A DNA stretch of 64,000 bases from Natronococcus sp. CG52 (GCF_023913515.1 NZ_CP099391.1:1302001-1366000); one strand, 5' to 3'; positions 23,702-32,439 are shown, numbered from the stretch's first letter. Numbers and translations: made by a program. The notes: generated from the letters alone by a model not told the origin.

Positions 23702-24751
23702 CTACGGCTCGCGGAGCAACAGGACGCCGGCAGCCGCCCCGCCGACGCCGATCGTGAGCCAGTACGTACAGGCGCGGTAGATGAGCGCGACGGTCAGGGC
23801 GGCTGCCGGGCTGAGACCCCCGAGGGTCGTGAGGACGGCCGTAACCATCGCCTCGACGCCGCCGGTGCCGCCGGGTGCGGGGACGGCGGAGCCGAGCTTT
23901 CCGAACGCGACGGCGAGGGCGACGACCGAAAGCGGGAGCTGATAGCCGAGCGACGCCGCCCCGACGTACACCGGGAGCATGAGAAAGGCCATCCCGAGAT
24001 GGGCGTACGCGGCCGCGACGACCACGGTTCGTCTGTCGGCCGTGATCGTGCCGACGGTGGCGTAGAACCCCTCGAGACGGCTCCGAACGGATTCCGCGGC
24101 GAGACGGTCGTCGAACCGGGTGGTGAATCGACCGATAAGACGACGAACGACGTTCGCCACGCCAACGACCAGCGAGTAGACGAGTTCGGGTTGCCGCACG
24201 ACGAGGACGACGACGGTGGCGATAACGAGAAACAGCACGCCGAAGGCCACGAACTGGTTGATCAACCCGTCACCGAGCGCGTCGTCGGCGACGATCAGTC
24301 CGAGCGCGGCGAAACCGAACGTGTAGTAGGGAGCGTAGTTCAGGAGGTCCGCGGAGAGAACGCTCGCGAGTCCGTCCTCGTAAGCCATCTCCTCGTCTCG
24401 AGAGACCAGGTAAGCGACGAATGGCTCCGTCGCGATCTGTCCGTACGGCGTGACGTACTTGACGAACATCGCGGTCAGGAACAGCCCCGCGATCTGTCCG
24501 CGGGAGAGACCCTCGTCGATCAGCGAGAGGAACTGTTCCCAGACCAGTCCGCGAAACGTCAGCGCGAGGAGCCCGGAGAGAACGCCGAACGTGAGGAGAC
24601 GGTAATCCGCCCGTGAGAGCTCCGCGAGAAGATCCTGGCTGCCGACGACACTTATCAGGACTACGAGGAGAAACACGGCGAACGTGAACCCGACCGCGAT
24701 CCGTCGTTTCACAACGCTAACGTCGCACCGGGTATTCAATTGTGTTGTCAT
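23702..24751 (-). CDS. Lysylphosphatidylglycerol synthase TM-region/UPF0104 membrane protein
   Basis: A 349-residue membrane protein with about eight hydrophobic segments, of the UPF0104/LPG synthase transmembrane family. The first segment is at residues 16-34, and the C-terminal signature GKLGSAVPAPGGTGGVEAMV (about 282-302) is typical. Members act in lipid or glycan-lipid transfer or flipping; AglD-related haloarchaeal proteins have such a membrane half, but no glycosyltransferase domain is attached here. ATG 24751 is chosen because it leaves a short cytosolic N terminus before the first segment. Confidence 0.8.
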   Translation of the reverse strand: MTTQLNTRCDVSVVKRRIAVGFTFAVFLLVVLISVVGSQDLLAELSRADYRLLTFGVLSGLLALTFRGLVWEQFLSLIDEGLSRGQIAGLFLTAMFVKYVTPYGQIATEPFVAYLVSRDEEMAYEDGLASVLSADLLNYAPYYTFGFAALGLIVADDALGDGLINQFVAFGVLFLVIATVVVLVVRQPELVYSLVVGVANVVRRLIGRFTTRFDDRLAAESVRSRLEGFYATVGTITADRRTVVVAAAYAHLGMAFLMLPVYVGAASLGYQLPLSVVALAVAFGKLGSAVPAPGGTGGVEAMVTAVLTTLGGLSPAAALTVALIYRACTYWLTIGVGGAAAGVLLLREP

Positions 24752-25018
24752 CTTCGTGCGGCTGTCGCCGCGGAAAATCACTCGTTGCGTTGTGGATCGC
24801 ACTCACGATGCGTGTTTAACCGGGCAACACCCCGCTATTGGTTCGCCGTTCCCGGAGACGAGCGTTCCGCCAACCGATTCTCGTTCGATGACGTTCTCGA
24901 TCGGTGAACGATACGTGTCCGATGAGAGTCATGAGATCCTGTCTACTTTTCAATAGGTCATTAACGTACGGCAGGTGCAGGCCACATCGAAACCAATGTG
25001 AGCGTTCTATCTGGAGAT

Positions 25019-25672
25019 ATGTCACGCCCAGAACTCAACCGACGTAAGTTCGTTGCTGCAGCAGGTACCGCAAGTGCGCTCGTGCTCGCCGGCTGTGCCG
25101 ACGAGGGCCCTGGCGACGAGGAAGACGACGAGATGATGAACGACGACGAAGAGGAGCCGGGTGCTGACGGCGAGGAAGATAACGACACGATGGGCGACGA
25201 CGAGGACGAGACTTACACGCTGACGGTAACCGTCGAAGACGAGGAAGGTGAACCCGCCGAGGGTGCGACCGTCACCCTCGAGGAAGCGGACATGCTGGAC
25301 GATGACGACGAGATGGAAGACGACGACGGAACGGGCGAAGACGGTAATGAGACGGAAGAAGACGATAATGAGACGGAGGAAGACGACGGAATGGGCGAAG
25401 ACGGTAATGAGACGGAAGATGACGACGGAACGGGAGAAGACGACGAGGAGATGGACGAAGACGATTGGGAAGACGAAACCGACGAGGACGGTGAAGTCGA
25501 GTTCGAGGACCTCGAGGACGGCGACTACACCGTGACCGCCGAACACGAGGGCGAAGAAGCCGAAGAGGACGTCGAGATCGACGGCGACGACGAGGAAGTT
25601 ACGGTGACGCTCGGCGAGGATGGCGAAGACAGCGAGACCGACGAAGAAGAGGAGGACGACGACGGCATCTGA
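25019..25672 (+). CDS. Tat lipoprotein with acidic repeats
   Basis: A 217-residue exported lipoprotein. The signal has twin arginines (LNRRKFVAAAG) and a lipobox (LVLAGC, lipidated Cys about residue 28). Two halves of an Ig-like, carboxypeptidase-regulatory-type fold can be seen (TLTVTVEDEEGEPAEGATV and GEVEFEDLEDGDYTVTAEHE), separated by an acidic, repetitive insert (about residues 95-150). The protein is extremely rich in Asp and Glu and probably sits on the outer membrane face; no enzyme motif is seen. ATG 25019 is used because it starts directly before the Tat motif. Confidence 0.78.
   Translation: MSRPELNRRKFVAAAGTASALVLAGCADEGPGDEEDDEMMNDDEEEPGADGEEDNDTMGDDEDETYTLTVTVEDEEGEPAEGATVTLEEADMLDDDDEMEDDDGTGEDGNETEEDDNETEEDDGMGEDGNETEDDDGTGEDDEEMDEDDWEDETDEDGEVEFEDLEDGDYTVTAEHEGEEAEEDVEIDGDDEEVTVTLGEDGEDSETDEEEEDDDGI
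25315..25455 (+). repeat. Imperfect acidic tandem repeat inside the lipoprotein gene
   Basis: Units encoding GEDGNETEEDD-like peptides are repeated four or five times, with the DNA words acgggcgaagacggtaatga and gagacggaagaagac recurring. Such repeats expand and contract by slippage, so length may vary between strains. Confidence 0.7.
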
Positions 25673-25986
25673 TCGGCCGGCCGCGCCCGAATCGACTCCG
25701 AACCGACGCCGTCGATGTGTCCTATTCGCTTTTTCGAGCCGAACCGAGACCGGAAGCGGTCCGTAGCGTTCGAACTGAGTCGATCTGGTCGACGGAGTTG
25801 AAACCACGCCGCTGTTAGGTCTCCCCTTGCGATTCGGTAACAAGGGTCTTTTGTGAAGGCGAAAGACACCACTTACCCCTGAAACGGATTCGAGTGGCGA
25901 TTACGGATCGAGCGCGGGCGTGCTAACGACTCACTAGCAGTCGGTCACGGCGAGCTTTTTTGCGTGTCACCGAGGTAGTGGGGGGT
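25673..25986. other. Spacer between the lipoprotein and a 48-aa gene
   Basis: About 310 bp in which no gene could be supported. A poly-T run (cttttttgcg, near 25955-25965) lies about 25-30 nt ahead of the small gene at 25987 and could act as terminator of upstream transcription or as a weak promoter. Confidence 0.4.
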
Positions 25987-26133
25987 ATGCGTGACGAGGA
26001 AGAAATCCGGGAGCAGTACGAGTTCCTCGAGGAGCAACTCGAGAGCGAGGAGATGCGACACGACGGCGTCAGAGAGATGTTTACCCACTATAAACGTGCG
26101 CTCGGCTGGGTGCTCGAAGAGGAACACATCTGA
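25987..26133 (+). CDS. Small conserved-looking acidic helical protein (48 aa)
   Basis: A 48-residue protein starting MRDEEEIREQYEFLEEQLES and ending GWVLEEEHI. The heptad-like spacing of Leu, Phe and Tyr predicts a helical hairpin or coiled coil, the acidity is haloarchaeal, and codon use matches nearby genes, so it reads as a real small gene. No family name is certain. It stands alone between two spacers; the next gene is padR on the same strand, 450 bp away. Confidence 0.65.
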   Translation: MRDEEEIREQYEFLEEQLESEEMRHDGVREMFTHYKRALGWVLEEEHI

Positions 26134-26214
26134 GCGTCCCACAGTCCGGCGAGACGTATCATCTGGTCAGCCGGTTGCGACATGTTTAAGTACAGGGAGC
26201 GGAATCTTTCAAGT

Positions 26215-26242
26215 GACGCTTCGCTTGGAGGGCCGAAGCGTC
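26215..26242 (+). other. 9-bp hairpin at a predicted transcript start
   Basis: GACGCTTCG (26215-26223) pairs perfectly with CGAAGCGTC (26234-26242) across a 10-nt loop. It begins close to the transcript start predicted from the TATA-like word near 26186, so it may be the 5' end of a structured or small RNA. Confidence 0.35.
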
Positions 26243-26512
26243 AGCGGGGACCAATTCAGGGCGGCAAGCGGTCGTGCGACATTTTCCGTCGTACGACTGC
26301 TTTCCTGTTTCCTGTTGCTGACTCACGTCCGAGCGGTTAGCAACTCGTTTGCAGCTGTCCGAGTAGTGCCAGATAACAGTGGTACGGACACCGGTACAAA
26401 CGAGACGCACTGTAAACATGAAACTAGTATTATGTATCCAGAGCCGTCCGATCCATCACTGAGATTACTATTTAAAACTGGCCGAAACAGCTATCTTCGA
26501 TGGTAATATCCC

Positions 26513-26528
26513 TGTTTCGACCGAAACA
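26513..26528. promoter_or_regulatory. Candidate PadR operator
   Basis: TGTTTCG and CGAAACA form a perfect 7-bp inverted repeat with a 2-bp centre, ten bases before the padR TATA-like box (26538-26548). A second CGAAACA half-site occurs at 26483-26489. Autoregulation through a palindrome near the promoter is common for PadR proteins. Confidence 0.45.
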
Positions 26529-26579
26529 ACCCGATAGCCTTATTAAAATTCGACAGTAAGAACAGGTGGTACTTTCCCA

Positions 26580-26855
26580 ATGTACGACCTGACAGGATTC
26601 CAGCGTGATCTACTCTACGTCATCGCTGGCGAGGACGAGCCCCACGGACTGGCGATCAAGGAGGAACTCGAACAGTACTACGAGAAGGAGATCCACCACG
26701 GCCGCCTCTATCCGAACCTCGATACCCTCGTCGACAAGGGTCTCGTCGAGAAGGGGCGCCGAGACCGGCGAACCAACTTCTATACGCTGACTCGCCGCGG
26801 TCGCCGGGAACTCGAGGCGCGCAGGGAGTGGGAAGCCCAGTACGTCGATCTGTAG
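26580..26855 (+). CDS. PadR-family transcriptional regulator
   Basis: A 91-residue winged helix-turn-helix protein of the PadR family. The DNA-binding part is LTGFQRDLLYVIAGEDEPHG, AIKEELEQYYEKEIHHGRLY (recognition region, about residues 25-45) and LDTLVDKGLVEKGRRDRR with the wing NFYTLTRRGRREL. The family's C-terminal dimer helices are very short here, as in the minimal haloarchaeal PadR type. A membrane zinc-ribbon gene follows after 3 nt and is surely co-transcribed. Ligand and targets are unknown; the palindrome 52 bp upstream suggests autoregulation. Confidence 0.86.
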   Translation: MYDLTGFQRDLLYVIAGEDEPHGLAIKEELEQYYEKEIHHGRLYPNLDTLVDKGLVEKGRRDRRTNFYTLTRRGRRELEARREWEAQYVDL

Positions 26856-26858
26856 GGC

Positions 26859-27140
26859 GTGGTCTCCTCACGGGCGGTTACCGCGATCGTCGGACTGGGG
26901 GCCGGACTCGCCGTGAGTGTCATCGCCTGGATATACCTCGACACGTTCCTGCTGTTTCTGTTCCTTCCGTTCGTTCCGTTTCTGTTTCCCGGCGGGAGCC
27001 GCGGTACCGAACCCGAACGCGAGTATCGCCGGTGCCCCCGCTGCGGGTTCGAGACGACGGACCCGGACCACGAGTACTGTCCTCGAGACGGGGAGCGACT
27101 CCGGGAGCGAACGACCGACGATCGCGGTGGAGTGCGGTGA
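26859..27140 (+). CDS. Small membrane protein with C-terminal zinc ribbon
   Basis: A 93-residue protein with one long or two short hydrophobic segments (about residues 7-46, AVTAIVGLGAGLAVSVIAW then LLFLFLPFVPFLF) and a cytosolic zinc ribbon with CPRCGF and YCPRDG. It starts with GTG at 26859, 3 nt after the padR stop, so the pair forms a tight operon. The ribbon might sense or bind a partner. No characterised homologue is recalled; a membrane stress or sensing role with PadR is only inference. Confidence 0.72.
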   Translation: MVSSRAVTAIVGLGAGLAVSVIAWIYLDTFLLFLFLPFVPFLFPGGSRGTEPEREYRRCPRCGFETTDPDHEYCPRDGERLRERTTDDRGGVR

Positions 27141-27241
27141 GATCCGAGGTATCGCTCGGCGGAAGAGGTCCCCAGCCCGGGCGCCGATGAGGTTCGAAAT
27201 CCGGCAGACCGTTTATGTGCGCCCGCGGTGAACTACGTGGA

Positions 27242-28534
27242 GTGAACGAGGTCACGTTGCAGGTCGCGGAGGGGCCGCTCGACGAAACCGTCGTTCGGAT
27301 CGCGCTCGCCGGCGCGCTCGGGCTGTTCCTGGGACTCGAGCGCGAGTGGTCACAGAAATCTGCCGGGATCCGGACCTTCTCGCTGATCAGTCTCCTCGCC
27401 GCCGTCTTCACGATTCTCGTACTCGAGACGGACATCGGAGAGAGTTTGCTGATTCTCGGTGGACTGCTCGTGATCGTCCAGGGAATATTGCTCGCCACGC
27501 AGGGACTCATGGGCGACGAGGAGGCCGGGCTCTCGCTGACGACGTCGGTCTCGATGCTCGTCGCCTACGGCGTCGGTGCGCTCGTGGCAGCCGGGTTCAT
27601 TATCGAAGGCATCACCGTCGCCGTACTCTCGTCGCTGCTGCTCGTACTGAAGCGGGAACTCCACGAGTTCGCGTGGGGGCTCTCTCGGGAGGAGATGCGC
27701 TCGACGGTCGAGTTCGCCATTCTCGCGTTCGTTATCTATCCGCTGCTCCCGGCCGAGACGGCCCTCGATCTCGGCGGCCTGACGATCCCGCTCGAGCCGC
27801 AGGTTATCTGGCTGATGGTCGTCGCGGTCGCCGGTATCGGGATCGTCAACTACGCGATCGTCTCGACGTACGGCGGTCGCGGTATCGCCGTTACGGGCTT
27901 TTTCGGCGGGCTCGCCTCGTCGACGGCCGTCGTCGGGACCATGCTCGATCACGTTCGCCAGCGACCGGAGGCCGCTTCGTACGCCGTCGCCGCAATCTTG
28001 TTGGCGAACGCGGCGATGGCCGCGCGGAACCTCGCGATCGCCGTCGGTTTCACGATCGGCAGCGGCACCGCCGTTCTTCTCGAAGCAATCGTTCCGCTCG
28101 GAGCCGTCATCCTCGTGGCGTTCGCTATCGCCGGACTCACGGCCGACTGGAGCGAATCCGGTGCGATGGAGCTCGAGAGTCCGTTCTCGATGAAGAACGC
28201 GCTCGCGTTCGGCGCCGTCTTCCTCGTCGTGCTCGTGTTCGGGTCGCTCGCGGAGACGTGGTTCGGGACGCTGGGTTTCTACGCGACCGCCGTCGCGAGC
28301 GGTTTCGTCTCGAGTGCGGGTGCGACCACGTCGGCCGTCGTCCTCTACCGCGGCGGACAGCTCACCGCTCCGGAGGCGACGATCGCGATCCTGCTGGCGA
28401 CGGTCTCGAGCATTCTGGTCAAGGCCGCGCTGGTGGCAACCTCTTCGAACCACCGCTTCCGCAACCAGGTCGCAGCCTACAGCGCGTTGTTGCTGCTCGG
28501 CGGTGCGTTAGCGACCCTGGTCGTCGTCATCTAA
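27242..28534 (+). CDS. MgtC/DUF4010-family membrane protein
   Basis: A 430-residue polytopic membrane protein with about 12 hydrophobic segments. Residues 15-140 match the MgtC/SapB N-terminal domain (ALAGALGLFLGLEREWSQKS, the GLERE-like signature) and the remainder the DUF4010 domain with GGLASSTAVVGTMLDHVR and the related SAGATTSAVVLYRGG. MgtC proteins are linked to magnesium limitation and ATPase control in bacteria; DUF4010 members are uncharacterised. GTG 27242 is chosen because a TATA-like word (gtttatg, 27211-27217) lies 28 nt upstream and the domain begins soon after. Confidence 0.82.
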   Translation: MNEVTLQVAEGPLDETVVRIALAGALGLFLGLEREWSQKSAGIRTFSLISLLAAVFTILVLETDIGESLLILGGLLVIVQGILLATQGLMGDEEAGLSLTTSVSMLVAYGVGALVAAGFIIEGITVAVLSSLLLVLKRELHEFAWGLSREEMRSTVEFAILAFVIYPLLPAETALDLGGLTIPLEPQVIWLMVVAVAGIGIVNYAIVSTYGGRGIAVTGFFGGLASSTAVVGTMLDHVRQRPEAASYAVAAILLANAAMAARNLAIAVGFTIGSGTAVLLEAIVPLGAVILVAFAIAGLTADWSESGAMELESPFSMKNALAFGAVFLVVLVFGSLAETWFGTLGFYATAVASGFVSSAGATTSAVVLYRGGQLTAPEATIAILLATVSSILVKAALVATSSNHRFRNQVAAYSALLLLGGALATLVVVI

Positions 28535-28585
28535 CGGCGACGAACAGGTCGGACATGTTTAATTGATGCGGTCCAACAGGACTGC

Positions 28586-29941
28586 ATGGACCGCGATACG
28601 GTCGAACCCGAGGTGGAGACGATTCCCGGTGAGCGAGCGAAACGGTGGGCCGAGTACCACCACCAGTACGCCGCTCCGAGCACGTACGTCTACGAATTCG
28701 TCTGGGACGCCCAAGCCGAGGCGACCGGTCCGTTCTGTACGGACGTCGACGGCAACGTCCTGCTCGACTTCACGAGTCACGTCGCCGCCGCCCCGCTCGG
28801 CTACAACAACCCCGTCATCCGCGAGAAGCTCGAGGAGTTCGATCTCGTCGATCCGCTGAAGATCGCCGGCCAGGACTTCTACGTCAGCGGCGGCTGGCCG
28901 CCGGAGGAACCCGAGTTCCCCGGCCCGACCCAGCTTCAGGATCGACTGATCGCGATGACCGACCACTACGACATGGATCGGGTCTTCCTCTCGAACTCCG
29001 GCGCGGAGGCCGTCGAGAACGCGATCAAGAGCTGCTACGCCGCCGGCGGCCACCGCGCGTTCACCTTCGACGGCGCGTTCCACGGCCGCACCCTGGGTGC
29101 CCTGTCGCTCAATCGTTCGAAGGCCGTTCACCGCACCGGCTACCCCGAAGTGCCCGGCGTGATCAGCGTCCCCTATCCATCCACACGGGAGGCCTACGAG
29201 GCAGACTGGCGGACCGACGGTCCCGGCGGGAACGTCATCGCCGACAAACTCCATCCCGACCGCGGCGTCGTCGACCCCGCGGAGGTCGCGTACATCATCC
29301 TCGAGCCAATCCAGGGCGAAGGCGGCTACCGCGTCGCCCACCCCGAGTTCGCTCGCGACCTCGAGGAGCTGCGCGAGCGCTACGACCTGAAGATCATCGC
29401 CGACGAGATCCAGTCCGGGCTGGGTCGAACCGGCGAACTCTGGGGCGTCGATCACCTCGATCTCACGCCCGACGTCATCACCAGCGCGAAGGGGCTTCGC
29501 GTCGGTGCGACCATCTCCCGGTCGGACGTCTTCCCCGAGGAGACGGGACGACTCTCGTCGACCTGGGGTGCCGGCGACGTGATGGCCGCGATGCAGGGCG
29601 TGCTGACGATCGATACCATCCACGAGGAGAACCTCCTCGAGAACGCCCGCGAGCGCGGCGACCACCTCCGGAGCCGTCTCGAGGAGTCCGACGCGCCCGG
29701 ACTGATCGACGTCCGCGGACGCGGGCTGATGCTCGCCGTGGAGTTCGATACCAAGGAGCGACGGGAAGCCGTCGTCGAGGCCGCGTTCGAGCGCGGGCTG
29801 CTCACGCTCGGCTGCGGCTACAAGACGCTTCGACTGCTGCCGCCGCTCGACGTTACCGAACGGGAGATCGACCTCGGTGCGGATCTCTTCCTCGAGGCGA
29901 TCGACGACGTCGCCGCGGAGATCCGGACGCCATCCTCGTAG
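28586..29941 (+). CDS. Class III PLP-dependent aminotransferase
   Basis: A 451-residue fold-type I aminotransferase of class III (ornithine/GABA/lysine type). Visible are NSGAEAVENAIKSCY, the HGRTLGALSL active-site segment, EPIQGEGGYRVAHPEF, the IIADEIQSGLGRTGELWG motif with the PLP-binding Asp, and the Schiff-base lysine in VITSAKGLRVGATI (about residue 302). The exact amine donor is uncertain: 4-aminobutyrate, lysine or ornithine are candidates. A TATA-like word (gtttaattg, 28556-28564) sits about 26 nt before the ATG. Confidence 0.88.
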   Translation: MDRDTVEPEVETIPGERAKRWAEYHHQYAAPSTYVYEFVWDAQAEATGPFCTDVDGNVLLDFTSHVAAAPLGYNNPVIREKLEEFDLVDPLKIAGQDFYVSGGWPPEEPEFPGPTQLQDRLIAMTDHYDMDRVFLSNSGAEAVENAIKSCYAAGGHRAFTFDGAFHGRTLGALSLNRSKAVHRTGYPEVPGVISVPYPSTREAYEADWRTDGPGGNVIADKLHPDRGVVDPAEVAYIILEPIQGEGGYRVAHPEFARDLEELRERYDLKIIADEIQSGLGRTGELWGVDHLDLTPDVITSAKGLRVGATISRSDVFPEETGRLSSTWGAGDVMAAMQGVLTIDTIHEENLLENARERGDHLRSRLEESDAPGLIDVRGRGLMLAVEFDTKERREAVVEAAFERGLLTLGCGYKTLRLLPPLDVTEREIDLGADLFLEAIDDVAAEIRTPSS

Positions 29942-30019
29942 GATCGCGTCGCTTCGTACCGATTCGCTTCCCCACGAAAGCCGCACGCTCTTGCCGTCAC
30001 CGGTGCTACAGTAGCCACT

Positions 30020-30427
30020 ATGATCGGTGCACTCACCGTGGGGCAGAAAGCAGTAAAATTCGGCTACAAACGCTACGGAGTTCCGGGTGCGGTCGCCGCA
30101 GGAGGGGCCGTGCTGGTCGGATACGTCGCCGTCCGGCGGGCGCTGAACGCGGCCGCCGACTCCGATCGCATCAACGAATCCGTCGACGTCGAACTGCTCC
30201 AGTCCACGGCCGAAAACGAGGGACTGGAGGCGATAGCCGATCCCGACCTCCTCGACGAGGCGATCGATCCGGAGGGACAGGGCTCTTCGGTCGCGATGAA
30301 CGACCTCGAGTCCGAGAACGCCGACGACCTCGACGCCGGTTCGATCGACGATATCGACGACCTCGACGACAGGTCGACCGACGACGCCTCCGACGACACG
30401 CGGGACGACTCGAACGGAGAGCGATAG
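30020..30427 (+). CDS. Small haloarchaeal membrane-anchored acidic protein
   Basis: A 135-residue protein with one hydrophobic segment near the N terminus (GVPGAVAAGGAVLVGYVAVR, about residues 21-40) after a basic patch (KAVKFGYKRYG), then a long disordered acidic region rich in Asp, Glu and Ser. This suggests a tail facing the cytosol or outside from a single anchor. No family or function is recognised. It lies 78 nt after the aminotransferase and may share its transcript. Confidence 0.62.
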   Translation: MIGALTVGQKAVKFGYKRYGVPGAVAAGGAVLVGYVAVRRALNAAADSDRINESVDVELLQSTAENEGLEAIADPDLLDEAIDPEGQGSSVAMNDLESENADDLDAGSIDDIDDLDDRSTDDASDDTRDDSNGER

Positions 30428-30490
30428 CGACCGGCGCTAATACCGACGCAGTCGGCCCAAAAAGGCGTATTCGACGGCCGGCGAGATCGG

Positions 30491-31020
30491 TTTCCGGGCG
30501 TCGAGGGTGGCGTTCACTGCGACGAAGGCGTCTTCGTCGGCTATCGGCACTTCGACGCCGCCGGCCGGGAGCCGACGTATCCGTTCGATCACGGTCACAG
30601 CTACGCCGAGTTCGAGGACGCCGACGCGCGGATCGACGACGGCATCGTTCGCGTCACCGTCGAGAACACGGCGGAACGCGACGGACGGGAGGTCGTTCGA
30701 GTCTACGTTCGTCCGCCGGCGGTCTCGAACGCCGACCGACCGGTTCGCGAACTCGCCGACTTCGAGAGCGTTGCGGTCGCCGCTGGCGAAGGCGAATCAG
30801 TTGCGATCGATCTCGACGAACGAGCGTCGACGAGCGAGCGCTGGCCCGCTACGACGAAGCTGACGGCTGGACGGTCGATTCTGGCAAGTACGCCCTCGAG
30901 ATCGGCCGTTCCTCGCGGGACGTTCGTGGGACGCTTCGGATGGACGTCGACGGTCGGTTTCGAGAAATGGTTCGTCGTTCGCTCGCTCCGGCGGCTGACT
31001 CGAGGGACGACCGCCGCTAA
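30491..31020 (+). pseudogene. Remnant of a GH3 beta-glucosidase C-terminus
   Basis: Translation of 30491-30826 gives GVEGGVHCDEGVFVGYRHFD, PTYPFDHGHSYAEFE and a fibronectin III-like segment with VRVTVENTAERDGREVVRVY, matching the C-terminal end of glycoside hydrolase family 3 beta-glucosidases. The matching frame then shifts: DERALARYDEADGWTVDSGK continues in another frame from about 30829 to the TAA at 31018. The shift is explained by an imperfect 14-bp tandem duplication (30814-30827 and 30828-30841). The catalytic domains are missing, so the gene is truncated as well as frameshifted. The end overlaps the purD stop. Confidence 0.82.
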
Positions 31021-32309
31021 CGGTCCCTGAGTTCCGCGACGTGATCGATCCGCTGCTGGACGAGGTCGGGTTTGCCGATGTCGTGGCGCATGTGGAGTCC
31101 TTCTTCGCCGGCGACTGCGAGCGCGTCCTCTGCAATTTCCTCGGCCTCAGTGATCGAGTCGGCGAGACCGACGACGGCGAACGAACGCGAAGTGGTCGTG
31201 TAGACGCCGTCGTCTCGCTCGTCCACGCTGGCGTAGTACAGCAGTGCGTCGCCCGCACTCTCCTCATCTACTTCCACCTTCGCGCCCGCCTCAGGATCCG
31301 TCGGGTACCCCTCCGGTACGGCGTACTTGCAGACGGTCGCCTGGGAGGCGAAGGAGAGGTCCGGCAGCCGTTCGCCGTCCCGGGCGGCGGTCAGGATCTC
31401 GAGGAAGTCGGACTCGAGAACGGGGAGCGTGTTCATCGCCTCGGGATCGCCGAAGCGGGCGTTGAACTCGATGACCTTCGGCCCCTCCGCGGTGAGCATG
31501 AACTGGCCGTAGAGGATCCCGCGGTAGTCCTCGAGCGCGTCGGCGGTCCCCTTGATGATCGAGACGGCCTCGGCGTAGTCCTCCTCGGTCATGAACGGAA
31601 GCTCGAAGGTGGCGTCGGAGTAGCTCCCCATCCCGCCGGTGTTGGGTCCCTCGTCGCCCTCGTAGGCGCGTTTGTGGTCCTGCACCGCGGGGGCGGTCCG
31701 GACCTCGTCGTTGGCGACGAACGCCTGGATCGTGAACTCCTCGCCGACGAGCCGTTCTTCGAGGACGATCCGGTCGTAGTCGGAGTCGCGGATGTACTCC
31801 TTGCCCTCCTCCGGGGTGACCTGGTCGCCGATGACCTTCACACCCTTGCCGCCGGTCAGTCCGGCGGGCTTGATCGCGAGGTCGCCGTCGTACTCGTCGA
31901 TGAAGTCGCAGGCGGCGTCCGTGTCGTCGAAGGTCTCGAAATCCGGACAGCCGGGGATCTCGTTCTCGGCCATGAACCGCCGCTGGAAGGCCTTGTCCGT
32001 CTCGATCCGGGCGTCGGCTTCCTTCGGTCCGAAGGCGTAGATGCCCGCGTCCTCGAGTTCGTCCGCGACGCCGGACTCGAGGGGCGCCTCGGGGCCGACG
32101 ACGGCGATCGTCGCCTCGACTGACTCGGCGTACTCGCGGACGGCCTTGGGGTTGGTCGTCTCGAGCGTCTCGAACTCGGTCGCGATCCGAGCGATACCCG
32201 GGTTTCTGTTACCGGCGCAGGCGTAAAGGTCGGCCTCGCTTTTCTCGAGCGCACGCGCGATGGCGTGTTCGCGGCCACCGCCACCGATCAGGAGCACCGT
32301 CTCTGTCAT
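31017..32309 (-). CDS. purD: Phosphoribosylamine-glycine ligase
   Basis: A 430-residue ATP-grasp enzyme that joins phosphoribosylamine and glycine in purine synthesis. The N-terminal LLIGGGGREHAIARAL and VVGPEAPLESGVADEL, the ATP-grasp core KPAGLTGGKGVKVI and VLEERLVGEEFTIQAF, and the signature region PNTGGMGSYSD and EFNARFGDPEAM are all present. The length fits PurD (about 420-440). It is convergent with the GH3 remnant, whose stop overlaps this gene's stop by 4 nt. Confidence 0.96.
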   Translation of the reverse strand: MTETVLLIGGGGREHAIARALEKSEADLYACAGNRNPGIARIATEFETLETTNPKAVREYAESVEATIAVVGPEAPLESGVADELEDAGIYAFGPKEADARIETDKAFQRRFMAENEIPGCPDFETFDDTDAACDFIDEYDGDLAIKPAGLTGGKGVKVIGDQVTPEEGKEYIRDSDYDRIVLEERLVGEEFTIQAFVANDEVRTAPAVQDHKRAYEGDEGPNTGGMGSYSDATFELPFMTEEDYAEAVSIIKGTADALEDYRGILYGQFMLTAEGPKVIEFNARFGDPEAMNTLPVLESDFLEILTAARDGERLPDLSFASQATVCKYAVPEGYPTDPEAGAKVEVDEESAGDALLYYASVDERDDGVYTTTSRSFAVVGLADSITEAEEIAEDALAVAGEEGLHMRHDIGKPDLVQQRIDHVAELRDR

Positions 32310-32407
32310 GGTCGATAGCGGAACGCACGAACCTGTAAACGTTGCTCTTTCTTCGAGTGCGTATTATGCACGAACGCGACCAGGGCCGGACAGTCGAATC
32401 AACGAAA

Positions 32408-32420
32408 CGACTATACAGCC
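32408..32420 (+). promoter_or_regulatory. TATA box for the Tat lipoprotein at 32440
   Basis: The sequence cgactatacagcc is centred about 27 nt before the GTG at 32440 and supports that start. Confidence 0.5.
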
Positions 32421-32439
32421 GCCCACAACTGTCACGTGC

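Larger units (their letters stand above)
26134..26579. other. Regulatory spacer upstream of padR
   Basis: About 445 bp. It holds a TATA-like word (tttaag at 26184-26189) followed about 25 nt later by a 9-bp hairpin (26215-26242), the candidate PadR operator (26513-26528) and the padR promoter (ttattaaaatt, 26538-26548). A 52-codon frame (26182-26340) crosses the hairpin, but its basic composition is unlike haloarchaeal proteins and it is not called. Confidence 0.5.

Noticed and set aside
25315-25455. Regularly repeated units, considered as a CRISPR array
   Set aside because: The units are contiguous in-frame acidic codons without spacers inside a lipoprotein gene.
26182-26340. 52-codon frame beginning near the hairpin upstream of padR
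   Set aside because: The peptide is basic and low in acidic residues, unlike haloarchaeal proteins, and its start lies inside the TATA-like word.
28645-31020. Very long open frame (791 codons) over the aminotransferase and GH3 remnant
   Set aside because: It is a different-frame shadow of the aminotransferase, rich in Arg and Pro as expected from GC-rich DNA. Only its last part coincides with the second frame of the GH3 remnant.
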